This document shows positions 26,164 through 34,768 of a stretch of 61,410 nucleotides of DNA, in pieces; positions within the stretch are counted from its first letter, which is position 1; every line of letters begins with the position of its first letter. The position numbers were made by a program, and so were the translations under genes. Origin of the DNA: Cupriavidus sp. YR651 (lineage in GTDB: Bacteria > Pseudomonadota > Gammaproteobacteria > Burkholderiales > Burkholderiaceae). A model generated the notes under the pieces. It was given only the letters and a program-made list of their open reading frames with translations. It was not told the origin of the DNA and searched no databases. The DNA lies in assembly GCF_900101625.1 (NCBI RefSeq), contig NZ_FMYZ01000004.1:1-61410 (forward strand), given 5' to 3'.

Positions 26164-27234
26164 ATGGTCAAAAGCATGTCCACGGACTGGGAAGCGCAAT
26201 TGCGACAAATCGGTCGCGCGCAATTCCGGACCGCAAAGCAATTCCGATCGTGGCTGGGGCGCCTGGATATGGCGCAACCGGCTACCCGCCGCTCCCGCAA
26301 TCCCGCGGTCGGCGATCCCGCGCCAGGCGATTTGCCGGGCGCCTGGCAGTCCCACAGCCTCGGACTGGCGCCATTGCCGGGCGAACTCGTCCCGCAACTG
26401 TCGTATCGCCTCTATATTCCATCCCGCGCCAAGGGCGCATTACCGGTGGTGGTCATGCTGCACGGCTGCCACCAGACGCCGGAAGATCTGGCCGCCGGCA
26501 CAGGCATGAATGCGCTGGCCGAGCGGGAGGGCTTTATCGTTGTCTACCCGCAGCAACCGCTGCGGCGATCCGTCCATCGTTGCTGGCAATGGTTTGATCT
26601 GGCCGCCGAGGAGGGCGGGCGCGAGGCCCAGGCCGTCGCGATGCTGATCGACGAACTGGCCGGCCGGCCGGACGTGCGGCCGGATGAAATCTACCTGGCG
26701 GGTTTGTCCGCAGGCGCCGCGATGGCGGCCGTGGTGGCGCTGCGCTATCCGCAGAAGGTGGCCGCCGTTGGCTTGCATTCCGGCGTGGTGATCGGCGCCG
26801 CCGATTCCCCGCGCGCGGGGCTCAAGGCCATGCAGCACGGGTCCACCGCCGAGCCCGCGTGGCTGCTGGATGCCGCCGGGGTGTCGCCTGGCGGTCCGGA
26901 AATGCCCGCGATCGTGGTGCACGGCATGGCCGACGACGCCGTGCATCCGGTCAACGGGCGCCAGCTGGCACGGCAGTTCCTGGCCTATAACCGGCTCGAC
27001 GATCGCCTGGGCACGGCGGCGGCCAACGACGCCCCGCCGGTGCCGGACGGCGATTTCCGCGAAGCGCGCTTCGGCCGCTGGAATCGCGATCTCGTCCGGC
27101 TGGTCGAAGTGGCAGGGCTGGGCCACGCCTGGAGTGGTGGCGACGGCAAGATCCGCTATCACAGCGAGACCGGCCCGAACGCCAGCGAGCTGATGTGGCA
27201 GTTTTTCCGCCAGCATCGGCGCGCCGCGGCATAA
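26164..27234 (+). CDS. PHB depolymerase-family esterase (PhaZd-like)
   Basis: This 356-residue alpha/beta hydrolase has the Esterase_PHB signature: oxyanion segment VVMLHGCHQTPED, lipase box GLSAG (Ser about residue 182), Asp in HGMADDAVHP, and His in GLGHAWSGG (about 321). It lacks a signal peptide and the linker and binding domains of secreted depolymerases. This matches the short intracellular PHB depolymerases (PhaZd type) known in Cupriavidus necator, which mobilise storage polyester. The start at 26164 has CAGGAG upstream. Feruloyl or acetylxylan esterase activity is a possible alternative within the family. Confidence 0.85.
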   Translation: MVKSMSTDWEAQLRQIGRAQFRTAKQFRSWLGRLDMAQPATRRSRNPAVGDPAPGDLPGAWQSHSLGLAPLPGELVPQLSYRLYIPSRAKGALPVVVMLHGCHQTPEDLAAGTGMNALAEREGFIVVYPQQPLRRSVHRCWQWFDLAAEEGGREAQAVAMLIDELAGRPDVRPDEIYLAGLSAGAAMAAVVALRYPQKVAAVGLHSGVVIGAADSPRAGLKAMQHGSTAEPAWLLDAAGVSPGGPEMPAIVVHGMADDAVHPVNGRQLARQFLAYNRLDDRLGTAAANDAPPVPDGDFREARFGRWNRDLVRLVEVAGLGHAWSGGDGKIRYHSETGPNASELMWQFFRQHRRAAA

Positions 27235-27251
27235 ATCGCAGGCAACAAAAA

Positions 27252-27285
27252 AACGGGGAAGGCTTCTGGCCTTCCCCGTTTTTGT
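27252..27285. terminator. Bidirectional terminator between convergent genes
   Basis: A perfect 12-bp stem (AACGGGGAAGGC / GCCTTCCCCGTT) with loop TTCTG is flanked by an A-run on the left and a T-run on the right. It serves both the depolymerase gene and the minus-strand MHS transporter gene. Confidence 0.93.
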
Positions 27286-27314
27286 TTGGACGCGCCCGTT
27301 AGGTCGCGGCCCTG

Positions 27315-28628
27315 TCAGCCGCGCGCGCGATTGCGCACAAACAGCGCGGTGATGATGCCGATCAGGCAGACGCCGACCACATAGTGCGCCGGCGCCAGCG
27401 GATCATTCTTCAGCATCAGCGTGACGACGACCGGCGTCAGGCCGCCGAAAATCGCGTAGGACATGTTGTACGAGAAGGACAGGCCCGAGAACCGGACCTG
27501 CGCCGGAAACGCGTGCACCAGCACGTAAGGCACCGCGCCGATGGTGCCGACGAAAAAGCCGGCCAGCGCGTAGAGCGGCAGCAGCAGGTCCGGGCGGGCG
27601 CCGATCATGGTGTACAGCGCGTAGGCCGTGGCGGCCAGCAGGATGCCGCCAGCGAACAGCGTGCGGCGCGCGCCGATGCGGTCGGCCAGCACGCCAGCCA
27701 CCACGCAGCCGACCGACAGGCACAGCGTGGCCACACTGTTGGCCACCAGCGCCGTGCGGCCGTCAAAGCCGTACAGCTTCTGCAGGAACGTCGGCGTCAT
27801 CAGGATCACCACGACGATACCGGCGGACAGCATCCAGGTCAGCAGCATCGACACCAGCACCGCGCCGCGATGATCGCGCACGACGGACTTCAGCGGCATT
27901 TCCTCGGCCAGCGCCTTGCGTTGCTGGAGCTCGGCGAACACCGGAGTCTCATGCAGCCAGCGGCGCAGGTACATCGAGCCGATGCCAAACACGCCGCCCA
28001 GCAGGAACGGCACGCGCCAGCCATAGTCCGCCAGCTCCGCCGGGGTGAAGACGGTGTTGATACCCGTCGCCACCAGCGAGCCCAGCAGGATGCCGGCCGT
28101 CAGGCCCGCGGTCAGCGTGCCGCAGGCATAGCCGATATGGCGATTGGGCACGTGTTCCGAGACGAACACCCATGCGCCGGGGACTTCGCCACCGACCGCC
28201 GCGCCTTGCAGGATGCGCAGCAGCAGCAGCGCCACGGGGGCCAGCAGGCCGATCGCATGATAGGTGGGCAGCAATCCCATCAGCAGCGTCGGCACGGACA
28301 TTAGCAGGATGGACAGCGTGAACATCTTCTTGCGGCCCAGCAGGTCGCCGAAGTGCGCCATGATGATGCCGCCTAGCGGACGGGCCAGGTAGCCGGCCGC
28401 GAAGATGCCGAAGGTTTGCAGCTGGCGCAGCCAATCCGGCACGGTCGGCGGGAAAAACAGCTGGCCGATCACCGTGGCGAAGAAGACAAAAATAATGAAA
28501 TCGTAGAACTCGAGCGCGCCTCCGAGGGCGGCAAGGGCAAGCGTCTTGTAATCCTGGCCGGTCAGCGGGCGTGCGGCTTTGCCGCCTTGCGCACCCAGTG
28601 CCCCGGCAGTACTGCTGGAGGTGGACAT
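27315..28628 (-). CDS. MFS transporter of the metabolite:H+ symporter (MHS) family
   Basis: This 437-residue protein has twelve hydrophobic segments. MHS-type motifs include GGALEFYDFIIFVFFA in TM1, GRKKMF after TM2, and the long loop HFGDLLGRKK. MHS members (ProP, KgtP, ShiA, CitA types) import organic acids or zwitterions with protons. The substrate cannot be told from sequence, and no catabolic genes adjoin it. The ribosome binding site is weak (GAG). It is monocistronic and shares a bidirectional terminator with the depolymerase gene. Confidence 0.85.
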   Translation of the reverse strand: MSTSSSTAGALGAQGGKAARPLTGQDYKTLALAALGGALEFYDFIIFVFFATVIGQLFFPPTVPDWLRQLQTFGIFAAGYLARPLGGIIMAHFGDLLGRKKMFTLSILLMSVPTLLMGLLPTYHAIGLLAPVALLLLRILQGAAVGGEVPGAWVFVSEHVPNRHIGYACGTLTAGLTAGILLGSLVATGINTVFTPAELADYGWRVPFLLGGVFGIGSMYLRRWLHETPVFAELQQRKALAEEMPLKSVVRDHRGAVLVSMLLTWMLSAGIVVVILMTPTFLQKLYGFDGRTALVANSVATLCLSVGCVVAGVLADRIGARRTLFAGGILLAATAYALYTMIGARPDLLLPLYALAGFFVGTIGAVPYVLVHAFPAQVRFSGLSFSYNMSYAIFGGLTPVVVTLMLKNDPLAPAHYVVGVCLIGIITALFVRNRARG

Positions 28629-28941
28629 GAAATGACTCGCATGGATGAATTCACATGCGAAGCGCGCAACACGGGTGACGTGAGAGAGACGGCCGAAGGG
28701 ATGACAGCGCGGAATTTGGCGAACCTGGAATGGCGGGTAGGCCGGCAGGCTTGCGACTGACGCTTCGCAAAGGCGTAAAGATACCAGATCAACCCAATCG
28801 GCCTCTGGGCTCGCGCAACCGGCGATTCAAAATCTCCCTTTGCGCTGCCATAATCCGTGTCCATAATGAAATAAAAAGTGAAATCCGGGGCACAAAGCGC
28901 CATGAAAGTTGGGCGTGTGGGGTCAAATCTTCTGGGGTGAC

Positions 28942-31900
28942 ATGGCTTTCAAGGATTCCATCCAGTCCGCCACCGGGGCCGCCATGGCGACGCCTCGCCG
29001 GCGGGTGGCGGTGCGTGTGGCAGGCGGCGTGGTGGCCGCCGTGGCGGTATTCGGGCTCGCGGGATATTTCGGCGGTCCGCCGCTGATCAAATACCTCGTC
29101 GAGAAAAACGCGACGGAGTCACTGGGACGCAAGGTCACGCTGGGCGAGGCGCATGTGCGGCCGTTCGAGCTGGCCGCGACGCTCAGGGACCTGACCATCT
29201 TCGAGCCCGACGGCAAGACGCCGATGGTGACGCTCGGCGAGGTCGAAGCCAACACGTCGGCCGCATCGGTCTGGCACCTGGCCCCGGTGGTCGATTTCCT
29301 TCATATCGACCGGCTGGCCGTGCACGTGGTGCGCGACGCCAGCGGCCGCATGAACTTTGCCGATGTGCAGGAGCGCTTTGCCGCGCAGCCGCCCAAGCCG
29401 GCCGACAGCAAGCCGGCGCGCTTCTCCGTCAGCAATATCGCCGTGACCAACAGCAGCTTTGTCTACGAGGACAAGCCGCTCGATACCACGCAGCGCGTGG
29501 AGAATTTCACGCTGACGCTGCCGTTCCTGTCCAACCTGCCGCACGACGTCACGATCAACACGCGCCCGACGCTCTTCGCCAAGATCAATGGCACGCCGCT
29601 GGCGCTGGACGGCACGTCGCAGCCGTTTGCCGATACGCGCGAGACCCATCTCAACGTCAACCTGGATGGCCTGGAGGTTGCGAAGTACATGCCGTTCGCT
29701 CCGCGCCTCAAGGATGCCGAGGTCAAGGGCGGGCTTGTCGATACACGGCTGAAGGTCGGTTTCCTGCAGGCGAAGGACAAGCAGGACTTGTTTGTCTCCG
29801 GCACGATCACGCTGCGCGATGCCGACGTCCAGACCCATGCCGGTGCTCCGCTGATCAAGGCGGGCAAGCTGGCCGTGGACCTGGATCGCGTGGAACCGCT
29901 TGCGCACACGGCGCACGTCAAGAGCATCGACCTCGAAGGGCTCGGCCTGCAGGCGGCCCGCCGCGCCGACGGCACACTGAACCTGGCCACAGCCTTCCTG
30001 CCCGAGTCAGCCAAGGCGCCCGCGCCCGCGGCCACACCCGCCTCAGCCGCCGCAGCCGGACCCCGGCCCGCGCCGGCATCGGCGCCAGCCGCCGCTGGCG
30101 TGCAGGCACCGCCCGCCGCGGAGAGCGCACCGTGGTCGTACGCCGTGGACCGCGTGACGCTGAAGGAGGCGAAGCTGGGATTTGCGGATGAGCTCGCGCC
30201 GTCGGGTCCCGGCAAGCTCGACATCGGCCCCGTCAACGTGGATGTGACCGGTCTGGCCAGCACGGGCGACAAGCCCGCCACGCTCAACGCCACGGTGACC
30301 ATCGCCGATGGCCAGACGCTGAAGCACACGGGCGAACTGGGCCTGAAGCAAGGCACGCTGGCCGGCACGCTGGAGTCCACGGGGCTGCGTCCGCAGGGCT
30401 TCTCCGCATGGTGGCCGCGCGAACTGCAAAGCCAGTTCGGCGAGACCGGCGTCAACGCGGAACTGCACTACAAGATGGCCTGGTCGCAACCGGTGTTCCA
30501 GTTCACGCTCGAGAAATCGCGGCTGGAACTCTCCCCGGTCTACGTGACGACGCGCGAGCCGGTCAAGCTGCCGGCGACGCCTGCGGCGGACAACACCGAC
30601 CGCGCCGGCCGCCAGGATCGCGCGGACAACGCCGATCGCAATAATGGTCGCAACAAGGGGCGTGCCGTCCGTGTGACGCGCACCCAGCCGCGCGTGGCTG
30701 ACCTGGAGGGCGCCAACCTGCCGCTCGTCAAGGCGGACAAGCTCGTGGTGGAAGACATCAACCTCGACCTGGCCAAGCAAAGCTTCGCGGCGGGGCAGGT
30801 GTCGCTGGTGCAGCCGCAGATAGCAGCCACGCGGGATCATCGCGGCGAACTGCTGGAGATGGCGCGCATCTGGGCCGCCGCATCGGCGGAGCAGAAGGCC
30901 GCGCCGGCGAAGGCGCCGCAAGCCCCGCAGGCGTTGCGGCCCGCCACGCCCGCCGCCAATGGCGCCAACGCCGCGACTGCCGCCAACGGCACCAGTGGTG
31001 CGGCGCCCGGCTGGAAGGTGCGACTCGGCAAGGTATCGGTCGATCGCGGCGCTGCGCGGCTGGCCGACTACGAGCCGGCTGACGCCAACCGTGGCCGCCC
31101 GGTGGTTCACCAGTTCCGCAATGTCGGCCTGGATACCGGCGCGATCTCGTGGCCGCTTGCGGCCGCGCCGGTGCCCGTCAAGCTGCATGCGGAAAGCGGC
31201 CGCAAGGGCGTCATGAACATGGAGGGCGATATCCTGCCGACCGCGCCGGGAGCGCAGCTCCAGCTCGATCTGCGCGAACTCGACGTTGCCCCGCTGCAGC
31301 CGTACCTGGCGGATCGGTTCAACGCGGCCTTGCGCAGCGGCGTGATGACCGTGAAGGGCAAGCTGAGCGTCAATGCTCCAGCCGGCAAGCCGATCGCGGC
31401 GCGCTTCAGCGGTAACGCCATCGCGGGCAATCTGCGCTCCGTGGACCGCATCACCGGCGAGGACTTCCTGCGCTGGCGCAGCCTGGCGGTGACCGGCATC
31501 GACTTCAACATGGATGATGCCAAGGGGCCGTTGCAGCTGGGCATCAACAACGTGGCGCTGTCCGATTTCTATGCGCGCGTGATCCTGAATGCCAACGGCC
31601 GCCTGAACTTGCAGGACGTGATGGCCGGCGGCGCGGCGAAGGGGGAGGCGGCGCCTTCCACCAGCCTGACGCAGGCAAGCCCCGCATCCGCGCCCGCCGC
31701 CCAGGCGCCTGCCGCCGCTGCGCCTGCGCCAGCGGGCACGCGCCCGCAGATCCGGCTGGGCGGGGTGGCCATCAACAAAGGCAACATCAATTTCTCGGAC
31801 TTCTTCGTCAAGCCCAACTACACCGCGAACCTGACCGACATGAAGGGGTCGGTGTCGAAGGTGTCGTCCGGCGACCCCACGCCCGCGGACCTGGTGCTCG

Positions 31901-32970
31901 ATGGCAGGCTGGATGACGACGCGCCGGTCAGCATCAGCGGCAAGATCAATCCGCTTGGCGAGCAGCTTTTCCTGGACATCGCCGCCAAGGCCGCCGGCGT
32001 GGAGCTGACGCGCCTGACGCCGTATGCGGCCAAGTACGCCGGGTACCCGATCACCAAGGGCAAGCTCACGGTGGATGTGGCGTACAAGATCGAGAACGGC
32101 AAGCTTGACGCGAAGAACCACCTTTACCTCGACCAGCTCACGTTCGGTGACAAGGTGGATAGTCCGGATGCGGTGAAGCTGCCGGTGCTGCTGGCGGTGT
32201 CGCTGCTCAAGGACCGCAATGGCGTGATCGACATCAACCTGCCGGTGTCGGGGTCGTTGTCCGATCCCGAGTTCAGCATCGGCGGCGTGATCGTGCGCGT
32301 GATCGTCAACCTGCTGGCCAAGGCCATCACGTCGCCGTTCGCGCTGATTGCATCGGCGTTCGGCGGCAGTGGCGAGGAGCTTGGCTATATCGAGTTTGCG
32401 CCGGGCTCCTCCACGCTGAACGATGCCGCGCGCGAGAAGATCACCACCGTGGGCAAGGCGCTGAACGACCGGCCGTCGCTGAGGCTGGAGATCAGCGGCC
32501 GTATCGACCCGGCCACGGATGCCGATGGCGCCCGCCGCGTCTGGCTGAACCAGCGCGTGGCCGATGCCAAGCAGCGCGAATTGCGCCGCAGCGCGCAGGC
32601 GGGCGACCAGGCCGAGGAGGGCGAAGGTGGCCAGCAGGGCGCGCGCGTGACCGTATCGCCGCAGGAATATCCGAAGTACCTGGAAGCGGTCTACAAGCGC
32701 GAATCGTTCAAGAAGCCCCGCAACTTCATCGGCCTGACCAAGTCGCTGCCGACGCAGGAAATGGAAAAGCTGCTGCTGGAGAACGCCCCAGTGACGGATA
32801 CCGAACTGCGTGCCCTGGCCGACCAGCGTGCGCTGGCCGTCAAGCAATCGCTCGAAAATGACGGCAAAGTGCCGGATGCGAAACTCTTCCTGACGGCGCC
32901 AAAGCTCACCGCCGAAGGCATCAAGGACAAGGGCGCCCCGAATCGCGTCGATTTCTCGATTCGTCAGTGA
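28942..32970 (+). CDS. Large AsmA-like / DUF748 envelope protein
   Basis: The product has about 1342 residues. One N-terminal membrane anchor (residues about 24-45) precedes a very long periplasmic part rich in beta repeats typical of AsmA/TamB-like lipid-bridge proteins. Ala/Pro-rich linkers lie near residues 355-400, 645-690 and 905-940. A C-terminal segment resembles the OmpA-like fold (YIEFAPGSSTLNDAAREKI...LEISGRID). Members are proposed to move phospholipids or support outer-membrane assembly. The ATG at 28942 follows TGGGGTGA. A 12-codon frame (28902-28940) ends one base before it; a TTG start at 28909 is less likely. Confidence 0.82.
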   Translation: MAFKDSIQSATGAAMATPRRRVAVRVAGGVVAAVAVFGLAGYFGGPPLIKYLVEKNATESLGRKVTLGEAHVRPFELAATLRDLTIFEPDGKTPMVTLGEVEANTSAASVWHLAPVVDFLHIDRLAVHVVRDASGRMNFADVQERFAAQPPKPADSKPARFSVSNIAVTNSSFVYEDKPLDTTQRVENFTLTLPFLSNLPHDVTINTRPTLFAKINGTPLALDGTSQPFADTRETHLNVNLDGLEVAKYMPFAPRLKDAEVKGGLVDTRLKVGFLQAKDKQDLFVSGTITLRDADVQTHAGAPLIKAGKLAVDLDRVEPLAHTAHVKSIDLEGLGLQAARRADGTLNLATAFLPESAKAPAPAATPASAAAAGPRPAPASAPAAAGVQAPPAAESAPWSYAVDRVTLKEAKLGFADELAPSGPGKLDIGPVNVDVTGLASTGDKPATLNATVTIADGQTLKHTGELGLKQGTLAGTLESTGLRPQGFSAWWPRELQSQFGETGVNAELHYKMAWSQPVFQFTLEKSRLELSPVYVTTREPVKLPATPAADNTDRAGRQDRADNADRNNGRNKGRAVRVTRTQPRVADLEGANLPLVKADKLVVEDINLDLAKQSFAAGQVSLVQPQIAATRDHRGELLEMARIWAAASAEQKAAPAKAPQAPQALRPATPAANGANAATAANGTSGAAPGWKVRLGKVSVDRGAARLADYEPADANRGRPVVHQFRNVGLDTGAISWPLAAAPVPVKLHAESGRKGVMNMEGDILPTAPGAQLQLDLRELDVAPLQPYLADRFNAALRSGVMTVKGKLSVNAPAGKPIAARFSGNAIAGNLRSVDRITGEDFLRWRSLAVTGIDFNMDDAKGPLQLGINNVALSDFYARVILNANGRLNLQDVMAGGAAKGEAAPSTSLTQASPASAPAAQAPAAAAPAPAGTRPQIRLGGVAINKGNINFSDFFVKPNYTANLTDMKGSVSKVSSGDPTPADLVLDGRLDDDAPVSISGKINPLGEQLFLDIAAKAAGVELTRLTPYAAKYAGYPITKGKLTVDVAYKIENGKLDAKNHLYLDQLTFGDKVDSPDAVKLPVLLAVSLLKDRNGVIDINLPVSGSLSDPEFSIGGVIVRVIVNLLAKAITSPFALIASAFGGSGEELGYIEFAPGSSTLNDAAREKITTVGKALNDRPSLRLEISGRIDPATDADGARRVWLNQRVADAKQRELRRSAQAGDQAEEGEGGQQGARVTVSPQEYPKYLEAVYKRESFKKPRNFIGLTKSLPTQEMEKLLLENAPVTDTELRALADQRALAVKQSLENDGKVPDAKLFLTAPKLTAEGIKDKGAPNRVDFSIRQ

Positions 32971-33061
32971 CCGGAGCGGTTTGGCGGCGGCGGCGCCTGA
33001 GGCGCGCCGCCGCCAAACCGCGTATCATTCGGCCGGTCCATTTTTCGATTCGGAGAGCGTT

Positions 33062-33247
33062 TTGCAGCAGGAAGCCGTTGTCTACAAGACCTGGGTTTGC
33101 ATCATTTGCGGATGGGTGTACGACGAGGAACAGGGCTGGCCCGATGACGGCATCGCCCCCGGCACGCGCTGGGAAGACATCCCGGCGGACTGGCGTTGCC
33201 CGGAATGCGATGTGACGAAGGAAGACTTTGCGATGATCGAGCTCTGA
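33062..33247 (+). CDS. rubA: Rubredoxin
   Basis: The 61-residue protein has both iron-binding knuckles: CIICGWVYDEEQGWPDDGI and CPECDVTKEDF, i.e. two C-x2-C motifs. It carries electrons to partners such as alkane or fatty-acid hydroxylases or oxygen-stress reductases; none is adjacent. The start is TTG at 33062 with GGAGAG at 33051-33056, giving the normal rubredoxin length. The longer upstream reading frame has no support. It follows the AsmA-like gene by 91 bases in the same direction. Confidence 0.95.
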   Translation: MQQEAVVYKTWVCIICGWVYDEEQGWPDDGIAPGTRWEDIPADWRCPECDVTKEDFAMIEL

Positions 33248-33302
33248 TCATCCGGTGATGGAATGCGTTGCCGCCTGGCAACGCACAGTCCGGCACGGCG
33301 CG

Positions 33303-33467
33303 CTAGTGGCGCTGTGTCGAACGGAAGATGCCGACGCGCCCGCGCCCGCGCCGGCGCGCGCATCGCGTGTAGCGCATCCGGTACGGATGGCTGCAACGCC
33401 AGAATGCGGTGGCCACGGTCACGATCAGCAGCGTCGCCATGATCGTGGCGATCACGGTGAGCGACAT
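33303..33467 (-). CDS. 54-residue single-pass membrane protein, unknown
   Basis: An ATG at 33467 preceded by GGGGAGG opens a 54-codon frame. Residues 2-22 (SLTVIATIMATLLIVTVATA) are one hydrophobic helix, followed by an extremely basic tail with about fourteen Arg residues and a FWRCSHPYRMRY segment. It lies 38 bases after a second small membrane-protein gene on the same strand and probably shares its transcript. No family is recognised. The Arg-rich tail would face the cytoplasm by the positive-inside rule. Confidence 0.6.
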   Translation of the reverse strand: MSLTVIATIMATLLIVTVATAFWRCSHPYRMRYTRCARRRGRGRVGIFRSTQRH

Positions 33468-33505
33468 CGCGCCTCCCCTCTCTCAAAAGGCGCCAGGCCA
33501 GGCCG

Positions 33506-33688
33506 CTAGATCAATAGCGGCAGCGCCTCGAGTACCAGCACCCCAAGCAGGACACCGATGATCGCGCCCGCGCAACGGCAACTGATGCGAAGCGCCTTGG
33601 CGGCTACCGGAATCGCACCCATCGCCAACAGCCCGACGAGTGCCATGGGGATCAGGAATACAAGATCATGCGCCTGAAGGTGCAGCAT
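33506..33688 (-). CDS. 60-residue two-helix membrane protein, unknown
   Basis: The product begins MLHLQAHDLVFLIPMALVGL and has two hydrophobic helices (about 9-30 and 38-59) separated by a basic turn containing RISCRCAG. AGGAG sits at good spacing before the ATG at 33688. It is the first gene of a probable two-gene unit with the 54-residue protein downstream. Such short helical hairpins occur as holin-like proteins or as regulatory subunits of larger complexes, but nothing decides between these. Confidence 0.65.
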   Translation of the reverse strand: MLHLQAHDLVFLIPMALVGLLAMGAIPVAAKALRISCRCAGAIIGVLLGVLVLEALPLLI

Positions 33689-34004
33689 GGCGGTCTCCTG
33701 TCTTGCTTCTTTGTGAATTCAGTATAGGTCCTGTGTGGCGAATACAAGGCGAGCGCGCTCGGGGTTCTCCCGCACCGCTTGCCTGCGCAGTCCGCATCCG
33801 TCCCGCCCTCACTGCCGCCAGAAGTATCGGATCGAAGACTTTCATCGCGTGTTTTGCGCCGGGCACGCTGCAGACCGTGGCGTTTCCCCCGCACCGTATG
33901 CCGCGCTTGCGGCGCGTATCCTATGCTGGACACATGCGCGACCCCATGGCCTGGCCGAGCGTCGCGTAGAGATCGATTGGAGACGAAGGACGCTGGAGGG
34001 CGCT

Positions 34005-34508
34005 ATGGAACTTCACATGCAATCGCACCACTACGTGCGCCGCCTGCCCGACTGGGGTGCGGCTGCCGTATCGGGGCTGGCGGCGGGCGCGCTGCTGATC
34101 GTGGTGGAACTGTTCTGGTCGACCATGGTGTCGGGCATCAACCCGTGGGCCACCACGCGGATGATCGCGGCGATCGTGATGGGTCCGGAGGTGCTGCAGA
34201 CCTCGCTGTTCAGCATGGCCACGGTGGCCGCGGCGCTGGTGATCCACTTCGTGCTGGGCGCGATACTGGGCATGGTGCTTTGCGCAATCATCGCGCCGTT
34301 CCAGCTGGATTCCAGTATCGGCATGTCCATGCTGGCCGGAGCCGTGTTCGGCGTGGTGGTCTACCTGTTCAACTTCTACGTGATGACGGGCATGTTCGCG
34401 TGGTTTGTCGACGCGCGCGGCTGGCACACGCTGGTGGGCCACATGATCTTCGGCATATGCATCGCGCTGTGCTACTGGAAGCTGGAGTCGCGCGACGTGT
34501 CGCATTAG
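34005..34508 (+). CDS. Four-helix inner-membrane protein, unknown
   Basis: This 167-residue protein has four strongly hydrophobic segments (about 17-38, 63-92, 100-125 and 137-158) and two His residues near the N-terminus (MELHMQSHHYV). The start at 34005 has CTGGAGGG upstream. It lies 260 bases before the caa3 oxidase operon but is separated by a strong terminator, so it is not part of that transcript. The conserved look (WSTMVSGINPWATTRMIAAIVMG) suggests a real family that I cannot name. Confidence 0.7.
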   Translation: MELHMQSHHYVRRLPDWGAAAVSGLAAGALLIVVELFWSTMVSGINPWATTRMIAAIVMGPEVLQTSLFSMATVAAALVIHFVLGAILGMVLCAIIAPFQLDSSIGMSMLAGAVFGVVVYLFNFYVMTGMFAWFVDARGWHTLVGHMIFGICIALCYWKLESRDVSH

Positions 34509-34577
34509 CGGCGTCCTGCCTGGGATGTACCGGTTGCGTCGCGCGCTTTGCTATTACACGGGCCGCGCGCGGCAACG

Positions 34578-34615
34578 ATGGCGGTTGGGATCGCGAATCC
34601 CATCCGCCATTTTTT
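34578..34615 (+). terminator. Rho-independent terminator
   Basis: A 14-bp stem with one T-T mismatch (ATGGCGGTTGGGAT against ATCCCATCCGCCAT) and loop CGCGA is followed by six Ts. It ends the transcript of the four-helix protein before the oxidase operon. Confidence 0.9.
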
Positions 34616-34768
34616 ATGCTGCGCCGCATCCCGCGTGTGCCTGGTGCAGCGCCGCACACGCATGTGCGGATGTCGCCTTGCAGTGACCTGAGCCGATGCA
34701 CTAGTCTTATTCCACCTGCGTGACTTGCACATCCCTCGCGGCACGGTGCCGTGTGGAGGAGGGTGGAT

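Noticed and set aside
30043..32847. 934-codon minus-strand frame opposite the AsmA-like gene
   Set aside because: The composition is Arg/Gly/His-rich low complexity, and the opposite strand encodes a clear family protein in full length.
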